DNA of 64,000 nt, taken from positions 98,486,749-98,550,748 of the forward strand of contig NC_092344.1 in NCBI RefSeq assembly GCF_963676685.1, given 5' to 3'. The translations under genes and the position numbers were made by a program. The notes beneath the pieces are model-generated. The model was given only the letters and a program-made list of their open reading frames with translations, had not been told where the DNA came from and made no database searches. This document shows, piece after piece, positions 11,967 to 21,626 of the stretch (positions are counted from its first letter, which is position 1; every line of letters starts with the position of its first letter). This stretch comes from Mytilus edulis (taxonomy: Eukaryota > Mollusca > Bivalvia > Mytilida > Mytilidae).

Positions 11967-12280
11967 TTTACAAAATTAAGCCCCGGTATCTATGATGAGT
12001 TTATTTACTACCCCTGGGTCGATGCCACTGCTGGTGGAGATTTATTTCCCCGAGGGTATCACCAGCCCAGTAGTCAGCACTTGTGCTGACATGAATTATC
12101 ATTGATATTGTTATATTTATAAATTTACTGTTCACAAAGTTTTGAATTTTTGATATACTAAGGCTTTTCTACCTCAAGCATAGATAACCTTAGCTGTATT
12201 TGGCAAAACTTTTAGGAATTTTGGTCCTCAATGCTCTTCAACCTCGTACTTTATTTGGCCTTTTTAACTTTTTTGGATTC

Positions 12281-12327
12281 GAGCGTCACTGATGAGTCTT
12301 TTGTAGACGAAACGCGCGTCTGGCGTA
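12281..12327 (+). ncRNA. Hammerhead ribozyme, unit 3 of array
   Basis: Matches the apparent consensus: CTGATGA, stem II GTCT/AGAC, GAAA, helix III ACGCGCGT, cleavage GTC, helix I GCGTCA with TGGCGT. Confidence 0.82.
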
Positions 12328-12642
12328 TTTACAAAATTTAGTCCTGGTATCTATGATGAGTTAATTTACTACCACTGGGTCGATGCAACTGCTGGTGAAG
12401 ATTTATTTCCCCGAGGGTATCACCAGCGCAGTAGTCAGCACTTGTGCTGACATGAATTATCATTGATATGGTTATATTTATAAATTAACTGTTCACAAAA
12501 ATTTTAAATTTTTGAAATACTAAGGCTTTTCTACCTCAGGCTTAGATAACCTAAGCTGTATTTGGCAAAACCTTTAGGAATTTTGGTCCTCAATGCTCTT
12601 CAACTTCGTACTTTATTTGGCCTTTTCAACTTTTTTGGATTC

Positions 12643-12689
12643 GAGCGTCACTGATGAGTCTTTTGTAGACGAAACGCGTGTCTGGCGTA
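12643..12689 (+). ncRNA. Hammerhead ribozyme, unit 4 of array
   Basis: Core intact. Helix III is ACGCGTGT, where one pair becomes a G-U wobble. Cleavage triplet GTC. Confidence 0.78.
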
Positions 12690-12761
12690 TTTACAAAATT
12701 TAGTCCTGGTATCTATGATGAGTTTATTTACAGGCTTAAGACTTTGAAAAATTCCACAATA

Positions 12762-12847
12762 AACCATTATACACAGTTTTTTTCTAAAACGCTTCAGATA
12801 TTGGCCTGATCTATGGAATGTAAGTTCTCCATGATGAGTTACAGATC
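12762..12847 (+). repeat. Right direct repeat flanking the retrozyme array
   Basis: Partner of 11281-11366: 'aaccattatacacag', 'ggcctgatctatggaatgta', 'ctccatgatgagttacagatc'. At 86 bases with divergence it is too long to be a simple target-site duplication of a fresh insertion. Confidence 0.75.
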
Positions 12848-12859
12848 CAATCACATCCC

Positions 12860-13670
12860 CCCCACTCTACTGTTGGCTTATTTTGCCACATAAGCAGTTA
12901 CATAAGGTAATTATTTTGTACTTTCTGTTTGTGTGTCGCATGTTATGTTTGTGTGATGCATGTTTTCAATGTATATGTGTTTGTGTTAGGCATGTCATGT
13001 ATATGTGACGCATGTTTTCAATGTTTATGCCACCAAGTAAAATTTGAGGATATGTGTAATTGTAACTTGGAATTCAGTATTCAGTAATTATTAATTGATG
13101 TAATAAGCAATACTGCTGATGATTTCTTTACATCCATTTTGTCCCTTTCTAAAGTACCCTCAAGTTTTACTTAATGTGATACTTGGTAAATCAAAAATCC
13201 CAAGTCTAAATGATAGAAAATTAGATAATTGAATTGTAATTTATGTAGCAAAATGAAGACCAAATAATTAATACTTTAGAGCTAATAATCATTCACCTCT
13301 GCTTTGATTTCATTATTGCCAAGTGTCACATTGCATGGTTATGTCTTTTTATGAAGAAATATTTACACTTCATAAGGTGATCCTCCACAGTGGTGGTGGC
13401 GGTAACAATTACTCGCAGTGTCTACTATCAAATCATAATTTCATTCACTTTGTACAGCTTTTTTATTGCTTGCATGTGTATGCACATATATATAATATTA
13501 ACTCTGTAAAGCATTATGCTGCCTGGCTTCTTTCTGCCATTAGAGCTTGTAGCATGTGAGTAGATGGCTAAAATAACTATGCACTTATTTGTTGTCTTTG
13601 TATTCATGTCAATATTGTAAATTCAACGTAGTAAGTTTGCATCAAAAATGATGTCCTGGTAAACCTATTT
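12860..13670. other. Intergenic DNA with short TG-rich repeats
   Basis: 12920-13030 contains imperfect copies of 'gtgtgatgcatgttttcaatgt'. Nothing else is recognised; short open frames have no family signature. Confidence 0.4.
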
Positions 13671-13800
13671 GGCGAATTCTGTAAATAAACTCATCAAAGA
13701 TACCAGGACTAAATTTTGTATATACGCCAGACGCGCGTTTCGTCTACAAAAGACTCATCAGTGACGCTCCAATCAAAAAAAGTTAAAAAGGTCAAATAAA
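13665..13800 (-). repeat. Partial retrozyme copy, minus strand
   Basis: Reverse complement of the ribozyme part of the 361-bp units, with 'ctcatcaaagataccaggac' at one side and 'gttaaaaaggtcaaataaag' at the other, then divergence. Confidence 0.8.
13723..13769 (-). ncRNA. Hammerhead ribozyme, core intact, minus strand
   Basis: The reverse complement shows GCGTCA, CTGATGAG, stem II GTCT/AGAC, GAAAC, helix III ACGCGCGT, GTC and TGGCGTA. The motif is identical to unit 3 of the array. Confidence 0.8.
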
Positions 13801-13959
13801 GTACTGTTCATTACATTCAGTCCTTCACCTTATTTTGTTTACTCTGTCACACTTACTTAAAGACAATTATTACTACACAATGTATGTCATATCAAAAGAT
13901 TGATTGATTGTTTATAAGGTTTTTCATCAAACCAGTTGATATATTATAGCTACCTTTTT

Positions 13960-14075
13960 TCCTAATGAAGGTCAGTGGGTTTCTCCAGGCACTTTGGCTT
14001 CATCCACCAATAAAAACTGACCGCCACGAAATAGCCGAAATGCGGTGCTTAAAAGTGGCGTTAAAACAAAAAGGA
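13960..14075. repeat. Interspersed repeat fragment
   Basis: Carries 'cagtgggtttctccaggcact', 'cttcatccaccaataaaaac', 'gccgccacgaaatagccgaa'-like text and 'agtggcgttaaaac'. I recall this phrase as a common interspersed repeat in mollusc genomes, but I cannot name the family with certainty. Confidence 0.4.
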
Positions 14076-14453
14076 GGGATTATAGCTACTAGTTGACATA
14101 TTATAGAGACAAGTTGATATATTATAGCTGTCAGTTTGAATTCTGGCTGCATTCACATTAAGTAAAAGTTACCAATATTTGAATTGATCCTATGACAAAA
14201 CATAATTGATAAATTATTTAATTGATAAATTATTTTTGAGCATCAACACTTGTCTCAAATGTTCAGTGATAAGTTACTTATCATTCTTATCTTATCATAA
14301 AAGGATCTAACATTTCACTAAAAGTATTGATATCAAACTTGTTTTTTTTTCTTTTGGAATGTTGCCTTCATTTGAAGCATTGATACAGCCTGGTACACAG
14401 TTGGCAACTATGTTTATCTTTGTGGTGTGGGATATTTGTAATGTAGATTTTAT

Positions 14454-15036
14454 TTGCAAGTAAAAATGCAACAACACCTGACTGAATTGGATTCAATGAG
14501 AGAAGGGCTGATGGCAGAATCATGTCAATTAAAAGGTGCACTGTCAACTTTGACCACAAAGATGGCCCCAGCACAAGCTGTACCTGTTAACAAAACTGTG
14601 GATGAGCTAATCGAAACAACTTTACAGATGAAGTTTCCATTGCAGCAGTGTTTGCAAGAGGTCACAAAAACTGACAGCAAAACAAGAGAAATTGAGTTTA
14701 AATTGAAAAATACAGAAATACAAAGAAACCGGCAAACAGATGGCAGACGTGAAAAAACAAAATTTCACATTAAAAAGAAGACTAGATGCGTATGAGTCGG
14801 AGGCAGATTTTACTGATGACTCTTTTGTATTTTCTTCACAAGAGGCTGTTTCCATTGACAAAATTCCAAAAGTTGAGCAAGAGATTCTTACAATTGATAA
14901 TACTCCTGGAACATCTGATAATACTCCTGGAACAATTGATAATACTCCTGGAACATTTGATAATACTCCTGGAACATCTGATAATACTTCTGGAACATCT
15001 GATAATACTCCTGGAACATCTAAGGATTATATGTGA
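14454..15036 (+). pseudogene. Coiled-coil coding remnant ending in a 7-residue repeat
   Basis: An open frame from 14460 (MQQHLTELDSMREGLMAE...REIEFKLKNTE) has the heptad-like, Glu/Lys/Leu-rich look of a coiled coil. Near 14705 the reading moves by one base into a second frame (QMADVKKQNFTLKRRLDAYESEADFTDDSF...). That frame ends in six or seven copies of a 21-base repeat encoding DNTPGTS, with a stop at 15034-15036. I do not recognise a family. It may be a host exon pair, a remnant of a first Helentron open frame, or an unrelated gene fragment. The frame change argues that it is broken unless an intron is hidden there. Confidence 0.4.
14896..15021 (+). repeat. 21-bp tandem repeat
   Basis: About six copies of 'gataatactcctggaacatct' in frame (DNTPGTS/I/F). 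Confidence 0.85.
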
Positions 15037-15599
15037 AGATAATCAATAGACACAAACCTAAACAATGTCTTTTTTTTTTTTTTTTTTTTTAAAGTTTTAC
15101 ATTTGTATATCTTAAAGACACGAAAGAAGTGACTGAACATTACTGACTAATCATAACATTAACATTTTTCATTGTGATTTAAGTATGATTTATGTCTGAT
15201 CATTCAATGTAAAGAATATATTTTAATAACAATATATATGTTCCTTACTATTTATGTTATGTCTTCTGTACCTATGTAGATTTTAATAAAAACAAAATTT
15301 TAGAAAAAATAGACAGCATTTTACAAAACTGAAAAAAGGAAGCTTTATGGAATAGAATTGCTTCAACAATATTGCATGGTAAGTCAAAATTTAGGCTGAA
15401 TATCTAGGTAACTGTAACTGAAAGATAAAATGGTTAAAATAGTGGAGAAGTTAGTTGACGCCCCCAAATTTTAATTTTTTACATTCATAACTAACTATTT
15501 TTTTATGATTTTTCATTTTCACTTTTTTTACCTTTTATAAATTGCATTTTTTTTATTCAGATAATGTGAAGCCTTGCCTAAGCTGGAGAAAATCAGTAA

Positions 15600-15670
15600 C
15601 TCACAAAAAATGGCAAAAGACAGGAAAAGGCAGAAATCTACAGAAAAGCAGAAATCTAATTTTAAAGAGG
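15600..15670 (+). CDS. Possible short first exon of the Helentron Rep gene
   Basis: From 15610 the frame reads MAKDRKRQKSTEKQKS and NFKE, then meets a good donor (GTATAT) at about 15670. The basic, Lys/Arg/Gln-rich content resembles the downstream Rep N-terminal repeats. This is inference: no transcript evidence and no conserved domain. Confidence 0.25.
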
Positions 15671-16133
15671 TATATTATCTTCATTCAAATAGAAAAAAAT
15701 GACATGACTTCTAAAATTTGACATGAATTCAAGTTATTATCTGCCAAAATATAAAGCCATAGTCAGGTAGAAATTATGTAACCAATGCTGCAATTCTCTC
15801 CACATAAGAAAAAGAGGAAACACATTTATCAGGTTTACAATCACAATAACTGTATGTCATCACAGAATTTTATGATTGCATTCAGTAAAATTTCTTGAAA
15901 ACCAAAGTTACTCCATCACAGGTATTTTAGATTAACTAACGTATTTTCCTTCTTTTGTATTTTGATCAGAATAACACTAGAAAAAAAGACAAAATGAATC
16001 ACAAAATGAATTACAAAATGAATTCTCATGGATAGCAAGTTTATAGTGTATATTTGATAGAAAGACAAAATCACAAAATGAATACTCATGGATAGAAAGT
16101 TTAGAGTGTATATTTATAAAACTCATTAAAATT

Positions 16134-17570
16134 AGCTGAAAGATCAAAAGACAAAAAACGCGAGCTAGAAAAGAAGGAAAGGCTTGGTCTGCAAGAATTG
16201 CTAGTGATCAGGAAAAAGAATACACACATCCAGTCAACTAATCCCAAAAAGAAAGATCATGTTACAAAATCAACAGATGATCAAAAAGATAGAAAACGCA
16301 AACAAGACCAGAAATCCACTCTGACTGTTGAAGAACAACAAAACTTTACAGCAAAAAATAGACAAACTCTGTCAACTTGGAGACAGAAGAAAGATCATGT
16401 TACAAAATCAAACGATGAGTTAAAAGATTGAAAACGCAAACAAGACCAGAAATCCACTCTGACTTTTGAAGAACAATAAAACTTTACAGCAAAAATAGAC
16501 AAACAAAGTCAACTTGGAGACAGAAGAAAGATCATGTTACAAAATCAAAAGATGAGTTAAAAGATAGAAAACGCAAACAAGACCAGAAATCCACTCTGAC
16601 TTTTGAAAAACAACAAAACTTTATAGCAAAATTTAGACAAACTCTGTCAACTTGGAGACAGAATAAAGACCATGTTACAAAATCAAAAGATAAGTTAAAA
16701 GATAGAAAACGCAAACAAGACCAGAAATCCACTCTGACTTTTGAAGAACAACAAAACTTTACAGCAAAAAAAAGACAAACTCTTTCAACTTGGAGACAGA
16801 AGAAAGATCATGTTACAAAATCAAAAAATAAAAAGAAAGATCGTAGTAGAAAAATTACATTAAGAAAATCATATTCAGCATCGTGTGATGCAGCAACTAA
16901 GAAGTTTTTAGCAAATATTCAGCATTTTGCTAACTTTGTCTGCACATGTTGTAGACGCCTATTGAATCGAAGAAGTGTTCAACTAGTCCGAGAACAAAAA
17001 TGTTCCAAAACCAAATTAGATATTGTTCAAAAATGTATAACTGGAAGAAAAACAGTTCTAAATCACGAATGGTTATGTAATACTTGCATAACATACATCA
17101 AACATGACAAAATTCCACCACAAGCAAATTTTAACTTAATAGAATGTCCTCCTCAACCAGAAGAGCTAAAAAAAAACTATCATCACTTGAAAAGAGACTA
17201 ATCTCCAGACGCATTCCATTTATGAAACTTTTAGCTTTGCCAAAGGGTAGACAGAGTGGAATAAAGGGTTCAGTGGTTAACGTTCCAATTCATGAAAATA
17301 GTGTTTGTAGTTCTTTACCTCGTACACCTACAGATGCAGGACTAATTCCTCTGAGATTGAAAAGGAGGATCTCTTACAAAAGTCACTACTCATTTTCAAT
17401 ACATTAGACCTAATATTGTATTAGCTGCTGTTCATTGGCTAAAAGCTAATAACCATCTTTATCAAAGTGCTACAGTAAATGAGGATTGGGTTAGTGATAG
17501 TACGGCTGAGGACAAGGACATGTGGGTAGACATCACAGAGAATGAAATTGTACATGACTCTGAAAATGTA
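16134..17570 (+). pseudogene. Helentron Rep, N-terminal region
   Basis: Begins with a charged stretch (LAERSKDKKRELEKKERL) and four to five copies of a 46-residue repeat. Then comes the conserved Helitron Rep head: FANFVCTCCRRLL, WLCNTCITYIKHDKIPPQA, RRIPFMKLLALPKG (about 17212-17250) and AAVHWLKANNHLY (about 17425-17465). The paired CxxC motifs look like the zinc finger of Helitron Rep. Frame breaks occur near 16430, 16480, 17200 and 17400. The region is acidic toward its end (SDSTAEDKDMWVD) before entering the 30-bp repeats. Confidence 0.85.
16240..16860 (+). repeat. 138-bp in-frame tandem repeat within Rep
   Basis: The block 'aagatcatgttacaaaatc' recurs at 16253, 16391, 16528, 16666 and 16804, so the unit is 138 bases (46 codons). 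Each unit encodes a version of KDHVTKSKDELKDRKRKQDQ, then KSTLTFEEQQNFTAK and RQTLSTWRQK. One unit is 137 bases long, which shifts frame. Confidence 0.9.
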
Positions 17571-17571
17571 G

Positions 17572-18604
17572 ATGATTCAAACGTGCATCAAGGTACACCA
17601 TATCAACAAGTGCACTAATCAAAGATACACCATAAACAAGTGTAATCATCAAAGATACACAATCAACAAGTGCACTCATCTCAGATACACCACCAACAAG
17701 TGCACTCATCTCAGGTACATCATCAATAAGTGCACTCATCTAAGATACACCTTCAACAAGCGCACTCATCTCAAATACACCAACAAGTGCACTCGTCTAC
17801 GATACACCTTCAACAAGCGCACTCATCTCAGATACACCTTCAACGGGTGCACTCGTCAAAGACACACCTTCAACAAGTGCACTCATCAAAGATACACCAT
17901 CAACAAGTGCACTCATCTCAGATACATCTTCAACAAATGCACTCGTTAAAGATACACCTTCAAAAAATGCACTCATCAAAGATACACAATCAACAAGTGC
18001 ACTCATCAAAAATGCACCATCAACAAGTGTTCTCATCAAACATACACCATCAACATGTGCACTCATCAAATAGTTATCAAAGGTACCAGGATTGTAATTT
18101 AGTACGCCAGACGCGCGTTTCGACTACATAAGACGCTCATATCGAAATATTTATAAAGCCAAACAAGAACAAAGTTGAAGAGCATTTAAAATCCAAAATT
18201 CCAAAAAGTTGTGCCAAATATGTCTAAAGTAATCTATGCCTGGGATAAGAACATCCTTAGTTTTTCGAAAAAGATACACCATCAATAAATGCCTTCATCA
18301 AAGATACACCTTCAAAAAGTGCACTCATCAAAGATACACCATCAACAAGTGCACTCATCAAAGATGCACCATCAACAAGTGTTCTCATCAAAAATACACC
18401 ATCAAAATGTGCACTCATCAAAGATACACCATCAATAAATGCCTTTATCAAAGATACACCATCAATAAATGCCTTTATCAAAGATACACCATCAAAAAGT
18501 GCCTTCATCAAAGATACACCATCAACAAGTGCTTTCATCAAAGATACACCATCAACAAGTGTACTCATCACAGATACACCATCAACAAGTGCACATACAG
18601 ATGA
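17572..18604 (+). repeat. 30-bp tandem repeat expansion within Rep, split by a retrozyme
   Basis: About 25 or more copies of 'aaagatacaccatcaacaag' plus 'tgcactcatc' encode KDTPSTSALI in the Rep frame. The period is 30 bases with single-base variants, a few indels and C-to-T or C-to-A stops. The array is interrupted at about 18070-18265 by a reverse-oriented retrozyme. It ends in frame with the next Rep segment (DENLIVNRETEVD). Confidence 0.92.
18070..18268 (-). repeat. Retrozyme copy inserted in the Rep repeat tract
   Basis: From 'tagttatcaaaggtaccagg' through 'gtacgccagacgcgcgtttcg' to 'tgcctgggataagaa', the reverse complement of the 361-bp unit's second half. Its hammerhead has lost the CTGATGA half: 11 bases between two GTC triplets are missing, so GCGTC joins directly to TTATGTAG. 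It should not self-cleave. Confidence 0.8.
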
Positions 18605-19623
18605 AAACTTGATTGTAAATAGAGAAACAGAAGTTGACAGTCAGGTTCAGTCTATGCATGGAAATGTTTATGATTTAACTGGTGAAAATGATGATGATAC
18701 TGATGATCCTGTAGCTAATTTACGAGGTGTAAGATTTGATACATGTATTCAGCCCACAGACCAAGCTGCTGTTGTTGATAAGATACTTAGTATATTTCCC
18801 GGAGAAGGGAAGATACCAATACATGTACTCATGGATGAACATTTTGAGAAATATGCTTTCCCCCATCTTCTATGTACTGGAAAGTATGGATGAAATTATA
18901 AACGTCCAATAAAATTGACTGCAAAGAAGTATTTTCAACAGAGAATTCTGGATGAGAATCAAACTTTTGGCGCAGATATAAAATATCTTTTTGCTGTACA
19001 AGCTATTACTGAAACTAAGCAAATTATGGACAGTATTGGCGTAGCTTTGAGGAAATCATTTGAAGGGTCTGTTGATGCAACACCAATAACTGTAAGCACT
19101 GTTAAAAATCCAAAAATAATCAATCGATTCCTACTCAAAGATGTAGGATACCGCCAGTAAGAGGTACTCCCCCTTACTGACAAAAAGTACAATTTAAGTT
19201 GCTAGCAGCCATTAAGCAGCTTGGTATATTCACATGGTTCATAACACTATCAGCTGCGGACTTAAAATGGATTGATACTATACAAGCTATTGCTTCACAA
19301 AGAAGTGTTAATTTGAAAGAAGTTGATATTCAAGGAATGACGTTGGAGGATAAGTGTTCCTGGCTAAGGTCTAACCCAACGACTGCAGCATGTCACTTCC
19401 AATATCGTTTGGATTGCCTGATGAAAGATCTCATTTTGTCAGATGCTAACCCATTAGGAGAAGTAATAGACTTTTTTTTACAAAATAGAATTTCAGCAAA
19501 TGGGTTCATCCCATGCACACGGTGTATTGTGGATAAAAAATGCTCCTCATCCCGAAAAAATACCTGTTCTGAAATTGCAGAATTTGTAGACAGATATGTG
19601 TCTGCTCGTCTTCCAAGTCAAGA
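18605..19623 (+). pseudogene. Helentron Rep HUH domain (5' part, before PLE insertion)
   Basis: Shows the Helitron landmarks FPGEGKIPIHVLMDEHFEKYAFPHLLC (18798-18876 region), a KYLFAVQ segment, then IKQLGIFTWFITLSAADLKW (about 19211-19270), DKCSWLRSNPTTAACHFQYRLD and NPLGEVIDFF. The next conserved part, with the metal-binding HAH at 19512-19520, lies in a different frame because of one extra T at about 19472-19479 and one missing A at about 19555-19560. Reading returns to frame at NTCSEIAEFVDRYVSARLPSQ. The coding sequence stops where a PLE is inserted (19623/19624). Stops near 18893 and 19160 also break it. Confidence 0.88.
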
Positions 19624-21626
19624 AATCTGTAACAAACATAAACTTTTAGGCACCGCTTTACAAGCAGAGCCAAATACAATGAAAGTCCCAACTATGTATT
19701 GGCTTCCGAAGCTACACAAAACCCCTTACAAATATAGATTTATTTCGTCTTCAAGCCATTGTTCAACTACTAAATTGTCTATTCTTCTTACCAGCACACT
19801 TGGTACAATTAAAAACCTGATAATAAATTGTTCAAATAAGGCCTTCGAAAATAGTGGAATAAATTACTTTTGGAGTGTCAAGAACTCGTTGGAAGTACTT
19901 GATAAATTGCATGCTTATATTGGTGATTTTGAATCTGTTCAAAGTTTTGATTTTTCTACCCTGTATACCACATTGCCTCACATTCTCATTAAGAAAAAAT
20001 TCACACACCTAATTAAATGGGCATTCAAAAAATCAGAATGTGAATATATATGTTCAAACTCTTTTAGGTCATTTTTTAGTAGCAATAAACAAAAAAACTA
20101 TGTTAATTGGACATGCTTTGATACTATTTATGCCCTTGAATTTTTACTAGATAACATTTTTGTTCGCTTTGGGGATTCCGTATATCGTCAGATTATCGGA
20201 ATTCCAATGGGGACTAACTGTGCACCACTTATTGCGGACCTGTTTTTGTATTGTTATGAGTTACAATTTATGACAAAAATAAGCAAAGACCCATCGAAAC
20301 AACATCTGATAAACAAATTTAATAATACTTTTAGATATTTGGATGATATTTTGGCTCTCAATAATGACGACTTCAGTATGTATATTAATGAAATTTATCC
20401 TGTTGAACTTACTTTAAATAAAGCTAATACTAACAATGACCACTGCCCTTTTCTCGATCTTGATATTTATATCACTAATGGAAAGCTGAATACTAAAATT
20501 TATGATAAAAGGGATGATTTTTCATTTCCTATCGTTAATTATCCGTTTTTAGATGGTGACGTTCCCTTGTCACCATCTTACGGTGTTTATATATCTCAAC
20601 TTGTACGATTCGCTCGTGTATGTAACAATGTTTTAGATTTTAACGAGAGAAATTTATGTATTACTGAAAAATTATTACACCAGGGTTTTCGATATCACAA
20701 ACTAGTCAAAACATTTACTAAATTTTATCATCGGTATAAAGACATTATTCGTAAATATAGCTCAACATGCAGACTTTTAATACGTTCAGGTATTTCACAT
20801 CCAATTTTTTATAGTAATATTCTTTATAAAGCACAAAGTTGTCAGTATTCACCTCAGAAACTTACAAAACCTTTGAATAGACTTATTAAGAAGGGATATA
20901 ATTACGATACTGTTGTCAAGTCATTAAAGATTGCATATTTTGGCGTTAATATTGAGTCATTGATAAGGTCTTTGCATCGGAACTAAACACATTTATTCTA
21001 AAAACAGTTGTTGGCATGACACGGGTTATGTTCTTCTCATATATGTTATGATGGTATGATACTAAACCCCTAACGGGAAGGATTGTGCCTGATGTTCATA
21101 TGATGAAATCATAATCTTTCAGTCAGTTTAGTTGAAGTCTGGAGCTGGCATGTCAGTTAACTGCTAGTAGTCTGTTGTTATTTATGTATTATTGTCATTT
21201 TGTTTATTTTCTTTGGTTACATCTTCTGACATCAGACTCGGATTTCTCTTGAACTGAATTTTAATGTGCGTATTGTTATGCGTTTACTTTACTACATTGG
21301 TTAGAGGTATAGGGGGAGGGTTGAGATCTCACAAACATGTTTAACCCCGCCGCATTTTTGCGCCTGTCCCAAGTCAGGAGCCTCTGGCCTTTGTTAGTCT
21401 TGTATTATTTTAATTTTAGTTTCTTGTGTACAATTTGGAAATTAGTATGGCGTTCATTATCACTGGACTAGTATATATTTGTTTAGGGGCCAGCTGAAGG
21501 ACGCCTCCGGGTGCGGGAATTTCTCGCTACATTGAAGACCTGTTGGTGACCCTCTGCTGTTGTTTTTTATTTGGGCGGGTTGTTGTCTCTTTGACACATT
21601 CCCCATTTCCATTCTCAATTTTAAGA
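19624..21626 (+). mobile_element. PLE family B insertion in Helentron Rep
   Basis: A 5'-truncated Penelope-like element of about 2.0 kb. The flanks AAGA at 19620-19623 and 21623-21626 are a likely 4-base target duplication. Removing the insert rejoins Rep coding sequence (RLPSQ with DEKLFTLVNQVQ). The 3' end is 'cattctcaatttt' at 21622, the same terminus as the copy ending at 28452. The 3' untranslated part is about 640 bases. Confidence 0.88.
19690..20986 (+). CDS. Penelope-like reverse transcriptase (5'-truncated)
   Basis: RNA-templated DNA polymerase of a PLE. The open frame is fused upstream to Helentron Rep codons, with no independent start visible at the junction. Motifs in order: YWLPKLHKTPYKYRFISSSS (fingers), FDFSTLYTTLPH (motif A, catalytic Asp), [21 protein letters not shown] (motif B), FRYLDDILALNN (motif C, YLDD intact), CPFLDLDIYI (motif D/E) and [15 protein letters not shown] (thumb-type segment). 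It ends at SLIRSLHRN with no GIY-YIG domain after it. Absence of a C-terminal nuclease suits either an endonuclease-lacking PLE or the permuted (N-terminal GIY-YIG) Naiad/Chlamys type with the N-terminus lost by truncation. Confidence 0.88.

Larger units (their letters stand above)
11420..12731 (+). repeat. Tandem array of about 361-bp hammerhead retrozyme units
   Basis: About 3.6 units in head-to-tail order. Ribozyme cores begin at 11567, 11928, 12289 and 12651, so the period is 361-362 bases. Each unit carries 'ctacctcaggcatagataac', 'tcctcaatgctcttcaac', the hammerhead, 'cctggtatctatgatgag' and 'cgagggtatcaccagcc'. No protein is encoded. Established knowledge: small non-autonomous retrotransposons with tandem hammerheads (retrozymes) exist in animals and plants, make circular RNAs and are thought to use PLE machinery in animals. 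PLEs are present in this window. Confidence 0.85.

Noticed and set aside
17797-18571. Long minus-strand and alternative-frame repeat peptides (for example MSALVDGVSL and INKCTHQRYT)
   Set aside because: They are other-frame readings of the 30-bp repeat in Rep; the frame that joins to conserved Rep sequence is KDTPSTSALI.
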